From Tiliqua scincoides (Eukaryota > Chordata > Lepidosauria > Squamata > Scincidae), in NCBI RefSeq assembly GCF_035046505.1, contig NC_089822.1, positions 44,805,159-44,869,158 on the forward strand: 64,000 bases of DNA, in the 5' to 3' direction. The position numbers and the translations under genes were made by a program. Every line of letters begins with the position of its first letter. Within the stretch, counting starts at the first letter, position 1. This document shows positions 10,991 to 26,300 of this stretch, piece after piece. The notes below the pieces were generated by a model. That model saw nothing but the letters and a program-made list of their open reading frames with translations. It ran no database searches and was not told the DNA's origin.

Positions 10991-11308
10991 GTGATTTCTA
11001 TTCACTCATTTCCAAGCTGCTAGGAGAAAGGGAAGATGTTGTTCATGTGCACAAGTATAATCCTACAGAAAAGGCAGAATCAGACCTTGTAGCCGAGATT
11101 GCTAATGTAGTCCAGAAGAAGGATGTTGGTTGGCCTGATGCCAGAGAGGTGTCCAATAATGATGAAAGGGCCAATACTATTCTTGTCAGAGACAGAATCC
11201 ACAAATTTCACAGATTAGAATCCACGTTGAGGCCACCAGAGAACAAGCACCTTGCTTGGCAGCCGCCTAAACATGGTGAAGGGAACTGGGAAAAAGAACA
11301 TTCAGGAG
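10991..11308 (+). CDS. PAM: PAM exon A (optional PHM-PAL linker)
   Basis: This 318-nt exon is phase 1 at both ends. It encodes the linker that begins G-D-F-Y-S-L-I-S-K-L-L-G-E-R. In mammals it corresponds to the alternatively spliced exon A, which sets whether PHM and PAL stay joined or are separated. The paired-basic site in V-V-Q-K-K-D is kept; in rat this Lys-Lys is the endoproteolytic site that frees soluble PHM. The acceptor is a long pyrimidine tract ending in TACGCAG, and the donor is GTGGGT. Its length is a multiple of three, so skipping keeps frame. The segment is charged and probably flexible, with no catalytic residue. Confidence 0.95.
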
Positions 11309-14300
11309 GTGGGTTAGGGTTGAGTTTCTGTTGCTATATCCACAGTATATGTATTTCACATTAGCAGAATTGGAAGGGAACATAATCAGCTGTTGGTTTA
11401 AAAAAAAATTAAGTGGTACATCACATTCCTCTTGTACCAGATGTACTGATGAAAAATTCATTTTGTTTTGCCTAAGAGTCAGCAATGACTGAAGCAATGC
11501 TCATATAATCGCCACCATCTATAGCAAAGAATTAGTAAGTTTTGTTTCCTATGTATATAGTTGTCTCCTGTTTAGTGAAGTGCTCTTTGTGAAAAATTTA
11601 TTTGGTCGTAGAAATAATCATCCTCCATCATGTGCTTTATGAAAGGGGAGGGGGAGAAAAGCTAAGCTACTGGATGACAAAGACTAATCTAATAGTAGTT
11701 TACTTTTTTGTTTGTTAAACAGAAATCTGATTTGGAACAAATTGTTTCCATATTTTGCTAAACTGGGTATTCAAAATTGAACGTGTTAAATTCAAGGAGA
11801 TTCCTCTTCCTAATAATTGACTTTATTTCATCATGTGTGAGAACAGTAATGCCTTTTGCTCTCACTAACTACAGAAAATGTTTTTTCTGTGTGACAGCCC
11901 TTTGCCAACTTGAAGACTATCATATCTTCCCTTGGTCTTCTATTTTCCAGGCTACACATACTAAACTATTTTACGTTCCTCATAAGACTTGGTCTTTTTC
12001 AACCATGCGGTTGTCAAACCAGGTTTTCCCTATTCTGTAACTTCTGTTTATTGTTCCTACATGCAAGACTTGACATTTGTCTCCATTGTACATCATCTTA
12101 TTTGTATTAACCCGCTGGTTGAGTATGTCAATGTATCGTTTTGAATCATATTTCACCCTTCAAGGTGTTCGCTATTGCCCTCCTAGCTTAGTGATAGAGT
12201 AAATAGGGCAATACTTCAGGCCTCTTGCACTGGGATTTTTATTCTCTTATCCTGACAAAAAAATATTTGATAAATATCACTTGAAACTTAACTTTTAATT
12301 GCGTATTTGAGAAAAATAGTGACTTTCTGATTTCAAGTAACGAGTACTTATGACATAAATGAAAGGTTATATCTTAAGGTTGCCTTTTTTAAATGGAATG
12401 AAAGTCCTCTTGTATGGGGGGGAGATTTTGAACTATCTCCCCTTCCCTCTGCAATCTCCTGCATCTCCTGAAAATTTGTTCCTGATGATTGGGAAACCTA
12501 GAGGAAAAGGGAGTGATTGGTGAAAATTGTTACTCTTCCCCCCCCCCCACCAAGCGATTGGCATAACTTCCACAAGCAGAAGACAATATTAGGATACAGC
12601 TCAAAATACTTAATGTAGCAAGCCATCTGGGAAGCAGCTGGACTATGTTAAAATAGCAAGAGCAATTCACTAATAGTTTTCAGATTTGGATACTTTTGTT
12701 TATTTTCTAGCATAATTTAATTTATATTCACTTTTTCATGCATTTCCATATATATAAATAAATATGATATTGATAAATCTGTTATAGAATAACTTGTGCA
12801 AAAGGCATCTAAATGTTTTTTTAAAGTTGAATGAATATTAATTGGGAGTCATTCTCCCCCTCCCTCCCACTCACAACTGAATTGGAGAGTGATGGAACAA
12901 TGTTATGAATATCAAAAGTGAAATATTACAATATGCACGATTGGCTATAGCAGTGGCTCCCAAACTTTTTCAACTGGCAGCTCCCTAGACCTACTGGGCT
13001 ATTGGCTGTGGCTCCCCATTAAGATTATAATCCTATACATAGTATGGGGGCAGGTTTTTTGCAAAGATTCCACAGCTCCCCTTGCTGGTTTCTGTGGCTC
13101 CCCAGAGAGCCACAGCTCACAGTTTGGGAACCATTGGGCTATAGTCATATGTCCATTTACCTGTGAATGTCTCATTCAAATCAATGGGATTTGCTTACTT
13201 CTGGGTAAAGGTTCATTGATCAACTGTTTTGTGTTTGATCCTTATGACAATTTTATATCTTAATAGGCACACAATTGCAATAAAATTTGTGCACAATAAA
13301 ATCTGGAGCAATTATGAAAGTTAACCAAAGTAATAGCTTTGGATTTATGGTAATTTTATCTTTGCTTTGCAACTTTTTGGGATATCCTGTGTTACTTTAG
13401 GCAACTAGGATTACAGTCTTAAGCAAGTATACTTGGAAGTAATTTCCACTGGATTCACTTCTGAGTACACGTTTGGTATTGGGCTATGGGTAACATAATA
13501 TTAAATATATAGATGTCAGATATTGTAAACCATATCTTTTAGCATAGACAACACAAAATTGGTTTCTGGATTGGGACCTATGTAATAATAGTAGTGGTGG
13601 CAGTAATTTAGTATTTATTTAATTTTAATTTATCGCACTTTGTTACAAAATTTGAACAATTGTATGTTTATCTGAATATTTTGAAGTTTGTTTGTTAATT
13701 TTGGAGTGAGGATTTCAAAATTGCCACTATATTTGACACAGCATCAATAATTTAGCCACAATTTACACTATGCAACTGTATAATATGATGTGTATTACAA
13801 TGCACATTTGGATGCTGCTTCTACTCATATATGGCATTCCGTGTTTTAGGTTGGTTTTCCAGTCTTTTTAAAGACTTCATTTGGTATTGCCTTAAATATT
13901 TCATTGTAGCTGTTACATTGCATGGAAATATGAAAGTCCATTCAAAAAGTTCTGTCATTAAGTGTATAATTATCTGCTAACATAATATTTCTATACAGAT
14001 ATATTCCATATTCTTCCTTTCAGATTTAAACATAGAAGAAGTTGTTGACTGGCCTGGAGTAAACCTCAAACTGGGTCAAGTTTCTGGGCTAGCTCTGGAT
14101 CCTAATGGCAACCTGGTCATCTTCCACAGGGGTGATCATGTGTGGGATGCAAAGTAAGCAGATGTTCTGAGTAGTAGATGTTCTGAGTAGAACATTTTTT
14201 CTGTTCTTTGATATGCTTTCACTTGTGCCCCTTTTCCCCAGGCTCTGTTGGCCTGTCCAGTGAAATGAACAAAATTCTAGTTGTTTTTTTTAATATTATG

Positions 14301-17300
14301 AGAGGCCTATTGTATGAGTTTTGCATTTCCTAACTGATTTTATGTATTTCCAGCCAGGATGCAATTATCATGTTGGTTCTACAAAATGGAAGTTGCTGAG
14401 CATTGTCTCCTGTTGGATAGGGTAGACTATTTGTTTGGGCTTAGAACCATGTGCGTAGATTAAACTTACAATTGTTTCAGAACCATGGTTAATGCAAATA
14501 GGATTTGAGTTCATCAGAGATTCAGTCTTTTTGGGATTTTGCATGTGCCTTATTAGAGGAACAGCACGCACACACCCGCAGCTTCCTGGGTAACCTTGGG
14601 CCAGTCACTTTCTCTTAACCTCACCTATTTCACAGGGTTGTTGTGAGGACAAGAAGGAGGGGAGGAGCAGCTGTGTAAAAACCACCCTGAGCTCTTTGGA
14701 GGAAGGGCGGTATAACAATGTGAAAAATAAAAATAAATATTCAGAATTCTAGACACACTTTCAGCTACCCACAGCCCCTCCCCCCACACTTCAAATTTTG
14801 CAGCATTTTAAGAAGCAGGTGGGCACTCAAAGATTAATTTAGCTATCCTATAAGAACATAAGAACAGCCCCACTGGATCAGGCCATAGGCCCATCTAGTC
14901 CAGCTTCCTGTATCTCACAGCGGCCCACCAAATGCCCCAGGGAGCACCCCAGATAACAAGAGACCTCATACTGGTGCCCTCCCTTGCATCTGGCATTCTG
15001 ACATAACCCATTTCTAAAATCAGGAGGTTGCGCATACACATCATGGCTTGTACCCCATAATGGATTTTTCCTCCAGAAACTTGTCCAATCCCCTTTTAAT
15101 GGCGTCTAGGCTAGACACCAGCACCACATCCTGTGGCAAGGAGTTCCACAGACCGACCACACGCTGAGTAAAGATTTTCTTTTGTCTGTCCTAACCCGCC
15201 CAACACTCAATTTTAGTGGATGTCCCCTGGTTCTGGTATCATGTGAGAGTGTAAAGAGCATCTCCCTATCCACTCTGTCCATCCCCTGCATAATTTTGTA
15301 TGTCTCAATCCTGTAACTTTACAGTAAATAAACAAAACAGAAAATACCACATTGTTGTGGTTCTAGGGCCAGGCTAGACATGATAGTCGTAGATCCGTAT
15401 GTTTAAACTTGAATCTGCTCCAATCACTCAGAATTCATGGAATGAAGGAGAATGGAGGAGAGAACAGACTGTAAGGCAAAAAGTAGCAGACAGTTGAGGA
15501 CTGCTAACCTTCCCCCCCCCTTTCAAATTGACATCTATGGATAGTCCATGGGGAAATAAACTGTGGGGAAGGAAGGGTTTAAAAACCCCAATCAGTTACC
15601 GTAACATCTAAATGTTTCACACATAGCTGCATCACAAAAACCATATTTCTTGGTTGGTTATTCTGCCATTATTATTGCTTGAGAAAAAGCAGTGTTCTCC
15701 CTTTTGTAAAAACACAGTATGGATTGTACAAATTTTGCTTATTTGATTGTTGTAACAGAGTGTTTTATTACCTCTTACAGTTTTCCAAAATGCATCTTAA
15801 GTTTAGAAATTATGTGCTGTATGTTTTGAAAGGGGTGATGTTAGGCTTGACAATTTGTACCTAAGTGCTAGACGATGCTAGGCTTGATACGTGAGCTTGT
15901 ATTTTTTTTTACAGAATCAAGAGAATACATGGACATATTCACCATGAGTACATTGATTATACAGTGGGCAGTTGGTATCCTTGGGGGATTAGTTCCAAAA
16001 TTTGCACGGGGCCAGGGTTGCGGCATCACAGAGACTCATCTGGGGGCTGTGCTGGACCCCCGGAGGTTGTGCCAGCCTTCCAGTGTCTTCAGAAGGCCCC
16101 CTGAATGAGATCGGAAGTCACTTTCAGTTTCAGAACACCTCTCAGACATGATGGGAAGTCCTGGATGTGAACCGGGAAAGGCCCACAGAGTAGGCCATGG
16201 GCCTTTCCCAGCTTTGGAACACCTCCTGGACGTAACCAGAAGTTTCAGGCGCAAACCAGAAGTGACTTTTGGCTGTGTCCATGAGGCCCTGTGAGCTGGG
16301 GCTGGCATCCGTGGATGCTCAAATCCACAGATTCAGAGTCTGCAGATAAGGAGGGCACTTTTTATTGCACTTTGTTATCTTTTAGCACAAGATAATTCCA
16401 TATTTGGTTCCCAGAATAAAATTGTGCAGTAATATATCCACTTGATTGCAGGCTTTGTACTGATGTCTTGTACTGATGTGTTTAGAATATTTTGGCCATG
16501 CTTGGGGTACTAGGATGTGGCAGAAGATAACCTGTATGCCTCCTGAAAGGCAGCAACAATCTGGCCACAGAAACCCTAGCCCTTAACAACAGAAAGCCAT
16601 GACCAAAGCCTTCTGAGTAGACACAAAATTATACCTGAAACTATTGCTCTTTTAGATTTCCCTCAGCTTTTCTATAGTAGGCATCACTGTGAGATTTAAG
16701 TTAGTGAAGAAAACTTTGAATAAGGTATCTACATGGAAGTTCATATTGGTAATGTGGAAAGTAATAGAATAGGAAAAATGTTAATTATCAGAGGGGATGG
16801 ATATTGCCTACTTTCTTCCCTTTGAGAATAAGCCATCATTATCAGTCTTGTCTAAATATATGCACATAATCATAAAATTGAATGCAAAGTTATTAATCGG
16901 GTGTAATGTTCTTTACCAGTCTTAAATGTGCTCAATTATTGACCTTAGGAATGCTCTTCATTCTTTCAGGTTGATTGCTTCCCCATCATACAACAAGGAA
17001 GAGGCAAACAAATTATCGGTGCCTCAGGCACTGCACAAAATGGTAGCAATGTATTAATAATACATGAAGATAAAAGCTGTGTATCCCTACAAGTAAATGC
17101 AGCCGTCTGCTTAAAAACACAAGGCAGTTTAGTATAGTACTATGGAACAATGCATGGATGATCTGGACATGTGTGTGTCCACCATCTGTGTTTACCATCT
17201 GTACCCCCAATCAACTGCTTTCCGTCACATTTGCAGGGTGGCTTTGAGATTTGGCACAAGGTTTGCTCAAAACCAAACAGTGCTTTGGGTTGGATGTGCT

Positions 17301-20300
17301 GGCTCATTTTGCAAGCTGTTTTTTCTCTTTGTCAGATAGTCTGATTGGTAAGCAGCTTCATGGAAATTTCTCCAAGTCACTCAGACAAGTATGCTGGTGC
17401 CTCTGGATCATGGCTCAAGTCACATAATCTGTTGTTTGGAAATTAGCATTCTTGTCCTCCATCTTGCAGATAATTGAAAAACTTTTCATAGAAATATGGA
17501 TGTGTTTTAAACAGTTTTTCCTCCTTACTGACTACAGTATTTCTTCCACTCTCTATGTGTCAACCATCCGTTAATAGGCTCCTCTTCCCCTTTCAGCTGA
17601 GAGACATATCACCCAATCCTAACCTGCACTGATGCAGCCAGGCTGCATGGCCTGCATTGTATCCAGCGCAGGTTAGGAGGTGGCTGGAGGTCTCCTTGGA
17701 GTAAAAGGGTATTTTTCACCTTATCCCGAGTAACACTCCGGCCAGCCCTATGGGACTTCTCAGATCAGCTCCAGCTACAGGGCTTCTGAGAAGAATTTTT
17801 TCAGGGAGTACAAAGTTTCTTTTGGGCCCCTTCCCAAAGAGGGAGGGAGTGAAACAGAGTGAGGGATGGCAATGGAGGTGGGCAGAATTGGGGCAAAACA
17901 GATGGGGAAAAGTGGCAACAACAGGAATAGTGTTTGTAGCCCAGGTCTACCAGTCTTCCCAATGCAGAGTTCAGGTCCACCTGCCTGCCTGGCTTTGGCA
18001 GCTAGATACAGTAATACCAAACACATTCCTAAATCCCTCTAAAATCTTTCAAATATAGAAAATCATTGCAGGAGATTAGTATCACTGTATTTAGGCTCAT
18101 GCTAGAATGGAAAGTGTCCTATAGATACCAATACTTGCTTCTGCAGCAGCTGCAGTCGTGCAGCTGTGTTGCTGAGCTCCTCTATACTCCTTCATTGTAA
18201 GTGAATCCACAAGCCAAAGGGCTACTGCAGCAGGTCAATTTCCTCCCAGATGTGACACTGTTAAGGAAAGTATGCATTCCTGGGTCTGGTGCATATGGTT
18301 TGTCACTATTGTTGCCACCATGTGTCCACGGTAATGCCCCCAGCATCACATGTAGGCAGTGAGTCTGGGTGAGATTGGGAAATATAAGATCCCAGGAAAT
18401 TTCTGGGTCCCCTCCATTGGCTCCTGGGCCCCCTTTCTGATCCTGGGTGCAAGTACAAATTACCCCCCTTTACCTTTTCTCGCCTAGACCCTGTCAAGCT
18501 ATATAGGTGGCGCAAATCTGAGTAACCTGGTGTAACGCTGGGAGGGGAATAAGGACACAGTGGAAGAGGCCTGTACTGATCCCACCCTTTTCCCAGGTCC
18601 GATCTGCTTCCCGAAATGTAATATTACTAGCCCCTATGATGTTTTGTCCTCCACACTCCTTGCTTGTAACCTTACAAATTGCAAGACTACAAAGCAATCC
18701 CTTGGATTGCTGTACTGCGGGGCAGATGTAAACTTTGGGAAATTACATGGCTATTAGGGGAAACAGAACCCAGAAATGTATTTACAGTAATATCCACTAA
18801 GTGCTTGATGGATATTTTTAATTACGAAGTTCTACAGATTAGATGTGCAAATAATTTTAATAAAATCAATGTGCTGTTCAATGAAATGCTACCATTTAGA
18901 GCAATCTGCCACTTTTCTTAATTGAAAGCCATAGGATAAATATTTTATGCAGTGCCTGTGGTAACATACAGGGTTAATAACTTGCAGACTCCTTTAATGT
19001 TATAAAGTAGGCCTTCTCTTTTTAAAAAAAATAAAATCAATCTCCACAAGCACTTAGAAACCAGTTAAATAAATAAACATACAGAAAAATATTATGGCTT
19101 CCATGTTTAGGATGACAATCGAATTTCAGTTTTACATGTAATTAGATTAAATGCTATTTACTTTCATACACATACTTAGTTAACACTTTGTTTCAATCAA
19201 TGCTGAGCACTTATGCTCAATGTTATAAAGGCATCTTGTACTGAGAGAAGTATTAATAATTTCTCATTGGTACAACAGTATGAATGTCTGATGCTTATGT
19301 AAACAGTTCATAATAGGCAAACTGTAAATTTTGAAACTATTGATACTTTAATTCTATAAAATAGATCATAGAACTTAAGCACATGAGTACTTAGCATATT
19401 TGCTACCCTGCTTTTTGAACATTTTTAATGTCAGAGATCTTGAGAAAACAGTAGCAACATAGAGCTGAAAAAAGAGGTCAAAAACAAAGGGAAAAACTTT
19501 GCATAAGACATAAGGAGAGAAGATGACTACACTGTTTTGAGGTAGGAAGTGGACAGACTTGAATGTTTGGAGTCTAAAGGATTATGAACCTGGAGTGCCT
19601 AGGGCTTAGGTTACCAGGTCTAGAGCAGAGTGGCACTGGGAATCTATCAGGTTATGCCCATCAGAGGGATCTTCTGGTCAGGTGTACTCCTGAATCTTCA
19701 ATGCTAGTAACACCCAGTTCACCATCAGGGGGTAGAAGAGGGCACAATAGAGGGCCAACTGCAGGGTTTTCCTCCAGAGCTTCTAGCAATTTTGCATTGC
19801 TGCAGGTTCTACAGTCTGGACCTTTCATGCCCTTAGGTGCTAGGAAGTGTCATGTGGTCTTTTTTCTAGTGGCCATAACCAATGTGGTTTGCGGTGAGAG
19901 CCAACTTCCTGAAGTGGGAAGACTTAGTTTCACATATTGGTTAAAATAGGCAGCTAGATCTTTGGCAGAAGGTGTCATCACTTGAATGTTCAACTATAGA
20001 ATTTGAGAAACTCTTGCCTTATCTAAGATTTAATTTACCAACCTTTGAATGCTTATGATTCAGGCACTGATCAGACATAAATTGGCATAGCTTCTGCAAG
20101 GTAACTGCATTATGTGCCCTCACACTGTGTCCTGGGACATACGCATTTCCCAAAGGATGGGATTGTCTCAGCTGTGCTGGTACAGCATCATAACCATCAT
20201 TTATTTCATTGGACAGTTCATGAAAGTTTTAATCATCTTCATTTAATACCAAAACTTCTAACACCATTTGATTGTTTTCTGTACTGATCCATTTTTCTTT

Positions 20301-23300
20301 TTTCTTCAGTTCGTTTGACAGTAACTTTGTTTATCAACAAAAAGGACTTGGACCCATTAAAGAGAGCACTATTCTTGTACTAGATCCTGGTAATTCAGCA
20401 GTACTTCATTCCACAGGAAAAAATCTGTAAGTCTCTTCTGCTTCTCGAAATTCTTTTGATAGGGCTCCCTTGAGTCAGATAAGACCTGCATTTCCTGTTC
20501 CATCATGCGCAGCAAGTTTTGTTTTAAGTTATTAATTTTACCAATGTCCGCAAACAATAAAATATATTTGATAGATGCTCATTCTTGCCCTGATCATTGT
20601 TCACTTATGGAAAATAAATGTTCACTTCCTCTTAAGAGGCTGTTTGACCTTGATAAGAGTCCGTTCTTGGTTGTCTGGTTCTAAGACAGGAAAGGTCAGG
20701 GTTAGAATAAGATCAGCAGGATCTGGCTGGCCAAAAGCAGACAGGGCTGGGGGAAAGGTTGAGTTTCAGAGAAGGCAAAAAAGATGATGCAAGGCAAGAG
20801 GCTGCTGCTATGCATAGACAATTGCTTAGCCAGATGGGCCAACTGTGAGGCCAAGGCTTTCTAGGCCAGGAGAGATGGGATTGACCTCTTGGGCCAGTTG
20901 ACAATTCCTGCAGCTTATGTGATGCCTTTGCACTTTAATGCTTAGTCAGCTGGGTTTTCAGGGGAGGCATAGTGTCAGTGGAACAGGAGTCCTGACTACT
21001 GAGTGGGCTAGGTTGACGACATGCATGCATGCACCTGTGTCCTTACGAGGAGCAAAAGCTAGACTGTGGTTATATCTTAAGGAAAGGGAGATCATATATT
21101 TTGGGAGGCAGATTCTACTCCTGATCAAAACCTGATATAGTGTTTTTCCTCTAATACAGGGGTCCCCAAACCCTGGCCCTGGGGCCAGATGCGTCCCACA
21201 GCAAGCCACTTTCCAGCCCACAGCCAACCTCTTGTCCCCTGAAAGCCTCTGGCCCACTCAACTGAACATGACCAGAACTGTGCTCTGATTGTGTCTGGAG
21301 GATGTTCTGAGGGCCAGAGAGGTGGAATGAATGAGCCCATTCATTCATTTATTCACTCATCTAAATTCCATCTCTAATTTATTTATTTAAATTTTATATT
21401 TAATTTTTTTTCTGGCCCTCCACACCACGCCAGATATTTGATGCTGCCCTCTGGCCAAAAAGTTTGGAGACCCCCTGCTCTAATAAATCCTTCCGTGAGC
21501 ACTCAACACTTGCCCCCAACTTCTTTTTAACCATTGTTACATTTCAGAAAAACTATTGTAGTATCACATATGTGGGGTCAGTTTGGATGATGCTTGCTAA
21601 AGTGACTGTTCTTCACCTGTCTAGGAGCAGGCTTGCTTCTGTCCCTGCCACATTCTTCCTCTTTCCTTAATCATGTGCGAGAGCAGTTCATTCAAACTGG
21701 CCTTTGGCATTAACATCAGAGATCAGGCACTGACCAGGGTGACCCCTGAACTGTCAGTACTGGTGGCAGTAGAAGGGCCTAATGTATGTTCAAGGACAGG
21801 TGGGGGCACCAGTACAGAGCTGGTACTGGATACTCCAGGGTCCGTTCATGTTGAAAGACTACTTTCACATGATTAGGGAATGGGGGAACACAAACTGGAA
21901 CAGGGCATGTGTGGTCGTGAACCTTAATGCATGTAGATGAACCAATTTGGTTAGTGTTTCTAAATTGGCCCTTGGTCATATAAGCAGAATAGGTGAATTT
22001 TTACCTTCTTGCAGTTAAAGTAGGAAGTAGTCTCAATAACATTTTTCAGTTTTTAAAAATCCTTCTAGGTGTGCACTTTCAGCTGGGTGAGTTGTGTAGA
22101 GTTCAGAGAATATTTGAAGATCTTATTCAGACAATATAAAACATTAGTAGTACAATACATATGGACTCATGTGTTGGAAGGGCACAAATGCATAAGGATA
22201 TTTTTATCACATATGGTGAAGCTGTCAGTTTGTATGTCCATGCACACACACAAATCCAAAGGAAAATTAAATTAATCCTGGTTGGCAACCTTCAGTCTCG
22301 AAAGACTCTGGTATAAGCCTGCAGCACCCAGTATTCCCAGGCAGTCTCCCATCCAAGTACTAACCAGGCCTGACCCTGCTTAGCTTCCAAGATCAGACAA
22401 GATCAGGAGATAGTGTTCAGTTAATTAATCCTAGAATTACAGTATTCCTTTTTGTTGTTCATATACAAAAATGACAGTAAAAATAAATAAATCAACGCTG
22501 GTAGGATATACATTATCACCTAGAGAACTGTTTGCAAAATATTAGTGATATCAGTTATACTATCGATGAAGGGAATGAATGTGGGAATGCATGCCCTTGC
22601 AAAATCAATAGTGTGGCTCCATGCTAGAAGAGAAATGATAAGTAATGCTTGCAATAACTACTTGTAGTAATTACGTATTTGTGTTTATACAATTAGCTCT
22701 TCCTTCCTAGCTTTATATTTTTTTGTTTTATGTTGTAATGGAAGATTGTCAGCTAATTATTACTGTTGTATGCTGTGTGCTTGGCAGAAACTGTAAATAT
22801 GAACTTGTTAATAGTAATTATGTTACATTACTCAGGAGTGATAGCGACAAAGGTGGGAGAATTCAGTATGTGAAGATGTCAATCCAGATGTCAGTACGGT
22901 GACTAACTGGAAAATGAAATTATTGTGCCTTGCTGTTTCCATCCTTGTAATGTAGGTTTCACTTATTTTGCTTGCAGGTTTTATTTACCGCATGGCTTAA
23001 GTACAGATAAAAATGGTGACTACTGGGTGACTGATGTCGCTCTTCATCAGGTATGCACAGCTGGCTTCCAGAAGTATGGTACTAACTGTGAGATTCTCAC
23101 TTTAACTAGCGTCTGCCTCTTATTAATGACCTGCCAGTACCATTTTTCTCACACTGGAAGGATATTTGCCAAATGTTCAACTGCTTCATTTAGCATAACA
23201 GCCAAGGATTGACATTTTATGTAGAAACACTCCTGAATTAACTCTGTTACAAGCTTGATGATGGATTTCTTTATTGGGCTCATGCATATTAATGTATACA

Positions 23301-26300
23301 TAGTTGTTCAGTGCAGAAAGATCTTTTCCGGATGGCAGGGATGTGATATTTTCTGTAAAATTTAGCTTTCTGTGTTGGCCTGTCTAGGATGTATAATGAC
23401 CTGAAACGTCTGTACCTTTTTCTTTTGGTAGGTGTTCAAACTAGCACCACATGGTGTGGAATCCCCTTTGCTGACTTTGGGAAGGGCTTTGCAACCTGGG
23501 AGCGACAAAAATCACTTTTGCCAACCAACAGATGTGTCTGTGGATCCACTTACTGGCAATATTTATGTTTCTGATGGCTACTGTAACAGTCGTATTGTTC
23601 AATTCTCTCCAGACGGAGTGTTTGTCATGCAATGGGGAGAAGGTACTGGATGAAAACGTATTTTTTATTTATTGGTTGGTAAATCTGCCATTTCTGAATG
23701 GCTTGAGGCACACAAGCTGCAGAGTAGAGGTTTAAGTGCACCTAAATCCCATTGAAATCAATTAGTTTTAAGCCCCTGACACAGCCATTTTCAACCACTG
23801 TGCTGTGGCTCACTGGTGTGCCACGAATGGTCTGCAGGTGTGCTGTGGGTGTTTGGGGAAGGGTCATTCATTGGTAGGGCCGCTGGGGGATGTGAGCCCC
23901 CCACTGACAGCATGGTGTGCCTTGCCAGTTGTCAAACTGATGGTGTGCCTTGACAATTTTAGTGCCTTGTCAGTGTGCCGCAGCAATTTTCAATCTTTTT
24001 AATCTAACGTGACATTTTAGACCTAGACTGAGAAGCTAACCTTGTGTGCAGGCTGCACCACTTCAGACTGCAGGTAGTAGTTCACATGATTTAATTGTCC
24101 TCCACGCCTGTGGTCCCCTATGGAAAACTCTCCTATGAAGGATAATTTGTAGAGGGATTTTTTTAAATGTATGAACTTGCATACAGTGTGGTCTGAAATG
24201 AACAGCTCAAACATAGGTCTACCCACCCCAGTGAGGCCTAGGAATAAATCCCACTGATTTCACTGTGGAACGTCGCCACCTCACACATCATGGCAATGTG
24301 TAATGTGTAGCAGTGACCATCATTGGAAGTCCTCCTTTTCATGGAAGGAACTTCTGATAACAATGCACCAAAGGTTGAACAATTTCAGCATATATTAATC
24401 ATTGTTTTAGTTTGAAATATTGGTGTTTTTGACCACAGATGGGGAGCTCAGATTTGTGTTGAACTTGAAATGGATATTTTCTGTTTCAGAGACTTCTGTA
24501 GGTCAAGCAAAACCTGGTCAATTCCGCATCCCACATAGCTTAACCCTGGTGTCTGATTTTGGACAACTATGCGTAGCAGACAGGGAGAATGGTCGGATTC
24601 AATGTTTTAAGCCAGAAACTGGGGAATTTATAAGAGAGATCAGACATCCAGCATTTGGAAGAGAAGTATTTGCAATTTCCTATGCTCCAGGTAATGACTA
24701 AAAAAAAAAAAATCCTTTATGTTTTGAGATCTCTGCTGCTTTCTAAATGATAGTAGAAGATACCATCATTAAATGTAGGAGTGCCTGCAACAGCTAATGC
24801 ATTTATTTGAGGAGGAAGGAGTCTGTCTGCTTTCTGAAATACTGCAGCAGTCTGCTGTAGCCCCTTTGAGCTTATTCTCACTTTAAAATGGTTAGTGTTA
24901 AATTGATTTTAATGAAAGCTTATCTTCTTTAAAAAGCAAACTTAAGCTTATTCACAGAGGAAGAAAACCAGATATCGGAACTTTCCCAAGTTTTACTTAT
25001 TAAGCGAAATGTCTTGACTGGCCATGTTGCTGCAGATTGTCAGATTGCTGGCAGGTCTATGCCATTAGGGGGAAAACGTGGCCACATGAGACTGTGGTGT
25101 GGTTCACTGCCAATCAATAGAAGAAGCTTATGCTTTGTGAACTGGAATATTAACAAGGAAAGGGAAGCACAGCAAGGCTTGCTCCTGTCTGTAATTAAGG
25201 CATATCCTAAGCTAGAGTACGTGAGAGGTCAGAGAGGGGAATAAAGGCCTTTCCCTTGTAACTGTATTAGGAAACCCTAACATTGCAAAAGTGGTGCAGA
25301 GATGTTTGGGGGCTCCAAAACAGTTTAATTAGTTAACACCTTATGGCCAAGCTAGGCACCTTTCCTCCACTTTCAATTCTGTTCTAGTGGCTTTGGAAAC
25401 ATGGAGGGGGGAGGAGGTCATAGTTTCATGGTAAAGCACCTTCTTTGCATGTGCACAGTCTTGGTTTCAGTCTCTGGCATCTCCAGTAGGGCTGGGAAGA
25501 ACTTGCCATTTGAAACATTGGAGAAGCTGCTGCCATGTTGATAATACTGAACAAGATGGACCAATGGTCTGAATTGGTATAAGTCCCCTTCCTGTGTGTT
25601 AAGTAATGCTTGTAGCTCTTTACATAGTGTGAATCTCAGAATATTTCAAGAACCATAATACCTCTCACTTACCTAGACATTCTCAGTTAAAATCCCAAAT
25701 TCCACCATCTGCTTTCAGCTATCTATGTATAAAAATAAAATACTAAAAGCAGTAATGAACATACCTCCTCTTGAGACTGGCGTCTATAAACACCTACTCT
25801 TATGGTTTCTTTTTGATGTTTGCAGAGTCAGAAAGCTGGTATATAATTTTAAAAGACAATTTCAAGTGCCATTAAATAAAACAGCAAAAATATTTCTACT
25901 TCAGTAGAGGAAGAAATTACATATTTCAACATGAGAGAGAGGGAATGCTGGGGATTAAACCTCTTAATTAAAAGCCCAAGCATTAAAGAAGTAAAGAATC
26001 TTCAAGTGCAAACATTTGAAAAATACCTCATTGTTGAGATAATATTCTAGTATTGGAAAAGTTTGCAATAGCCAGCTAACCAAAGTAAACATAATTACGA
26101 AGCATAGGCTTTAAAACCGCTTTTCAAAATCCCGTTGTAGCCTTGCAAATATGTTTTGGGGCATCACAGATTGCTCCCTTCTTTGTGCCACCTTGTGTAG
26201 TCATGTTCCTCTGTTTCCTCAAGAAGAGAAACCACCTAGTGAAATGCACTGCTATGCTAGAATAGCAACTCGGGGGAGGGGGGAATCAGAGAGTAAAGTT

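Larger units (their letters stand above)
14154..20309 (+). other. PAM: PAM 6.2-kb intron
   Basis: It holds a MIR-like SINE (14581-14745), a reversed CR1-type LINE end (14849-15312) and a Tigger-like element (15962-16359). A fragment near 17610-17690 (CCAATCCTAACCTGCACT) resembles the Harbinger-like MITE ends. A 121-codon open frame at 19584 has no known motif. There is no exon. Confidence 0.6.
20427..22977 (+). other. PAM: PAM 2.6-kb intron
   Basis: It contains the hAT element at 21157-21477 and a reversed 5S-derived SINE at 22280-22423. There is no exon. Confidence 0.6.

Noticed and set aside
19584-19949. A + strand open frame of 121 codons in a PAM intron
   Set aside because: It has no recognised motif, poor splice context and composition typical of random frames.
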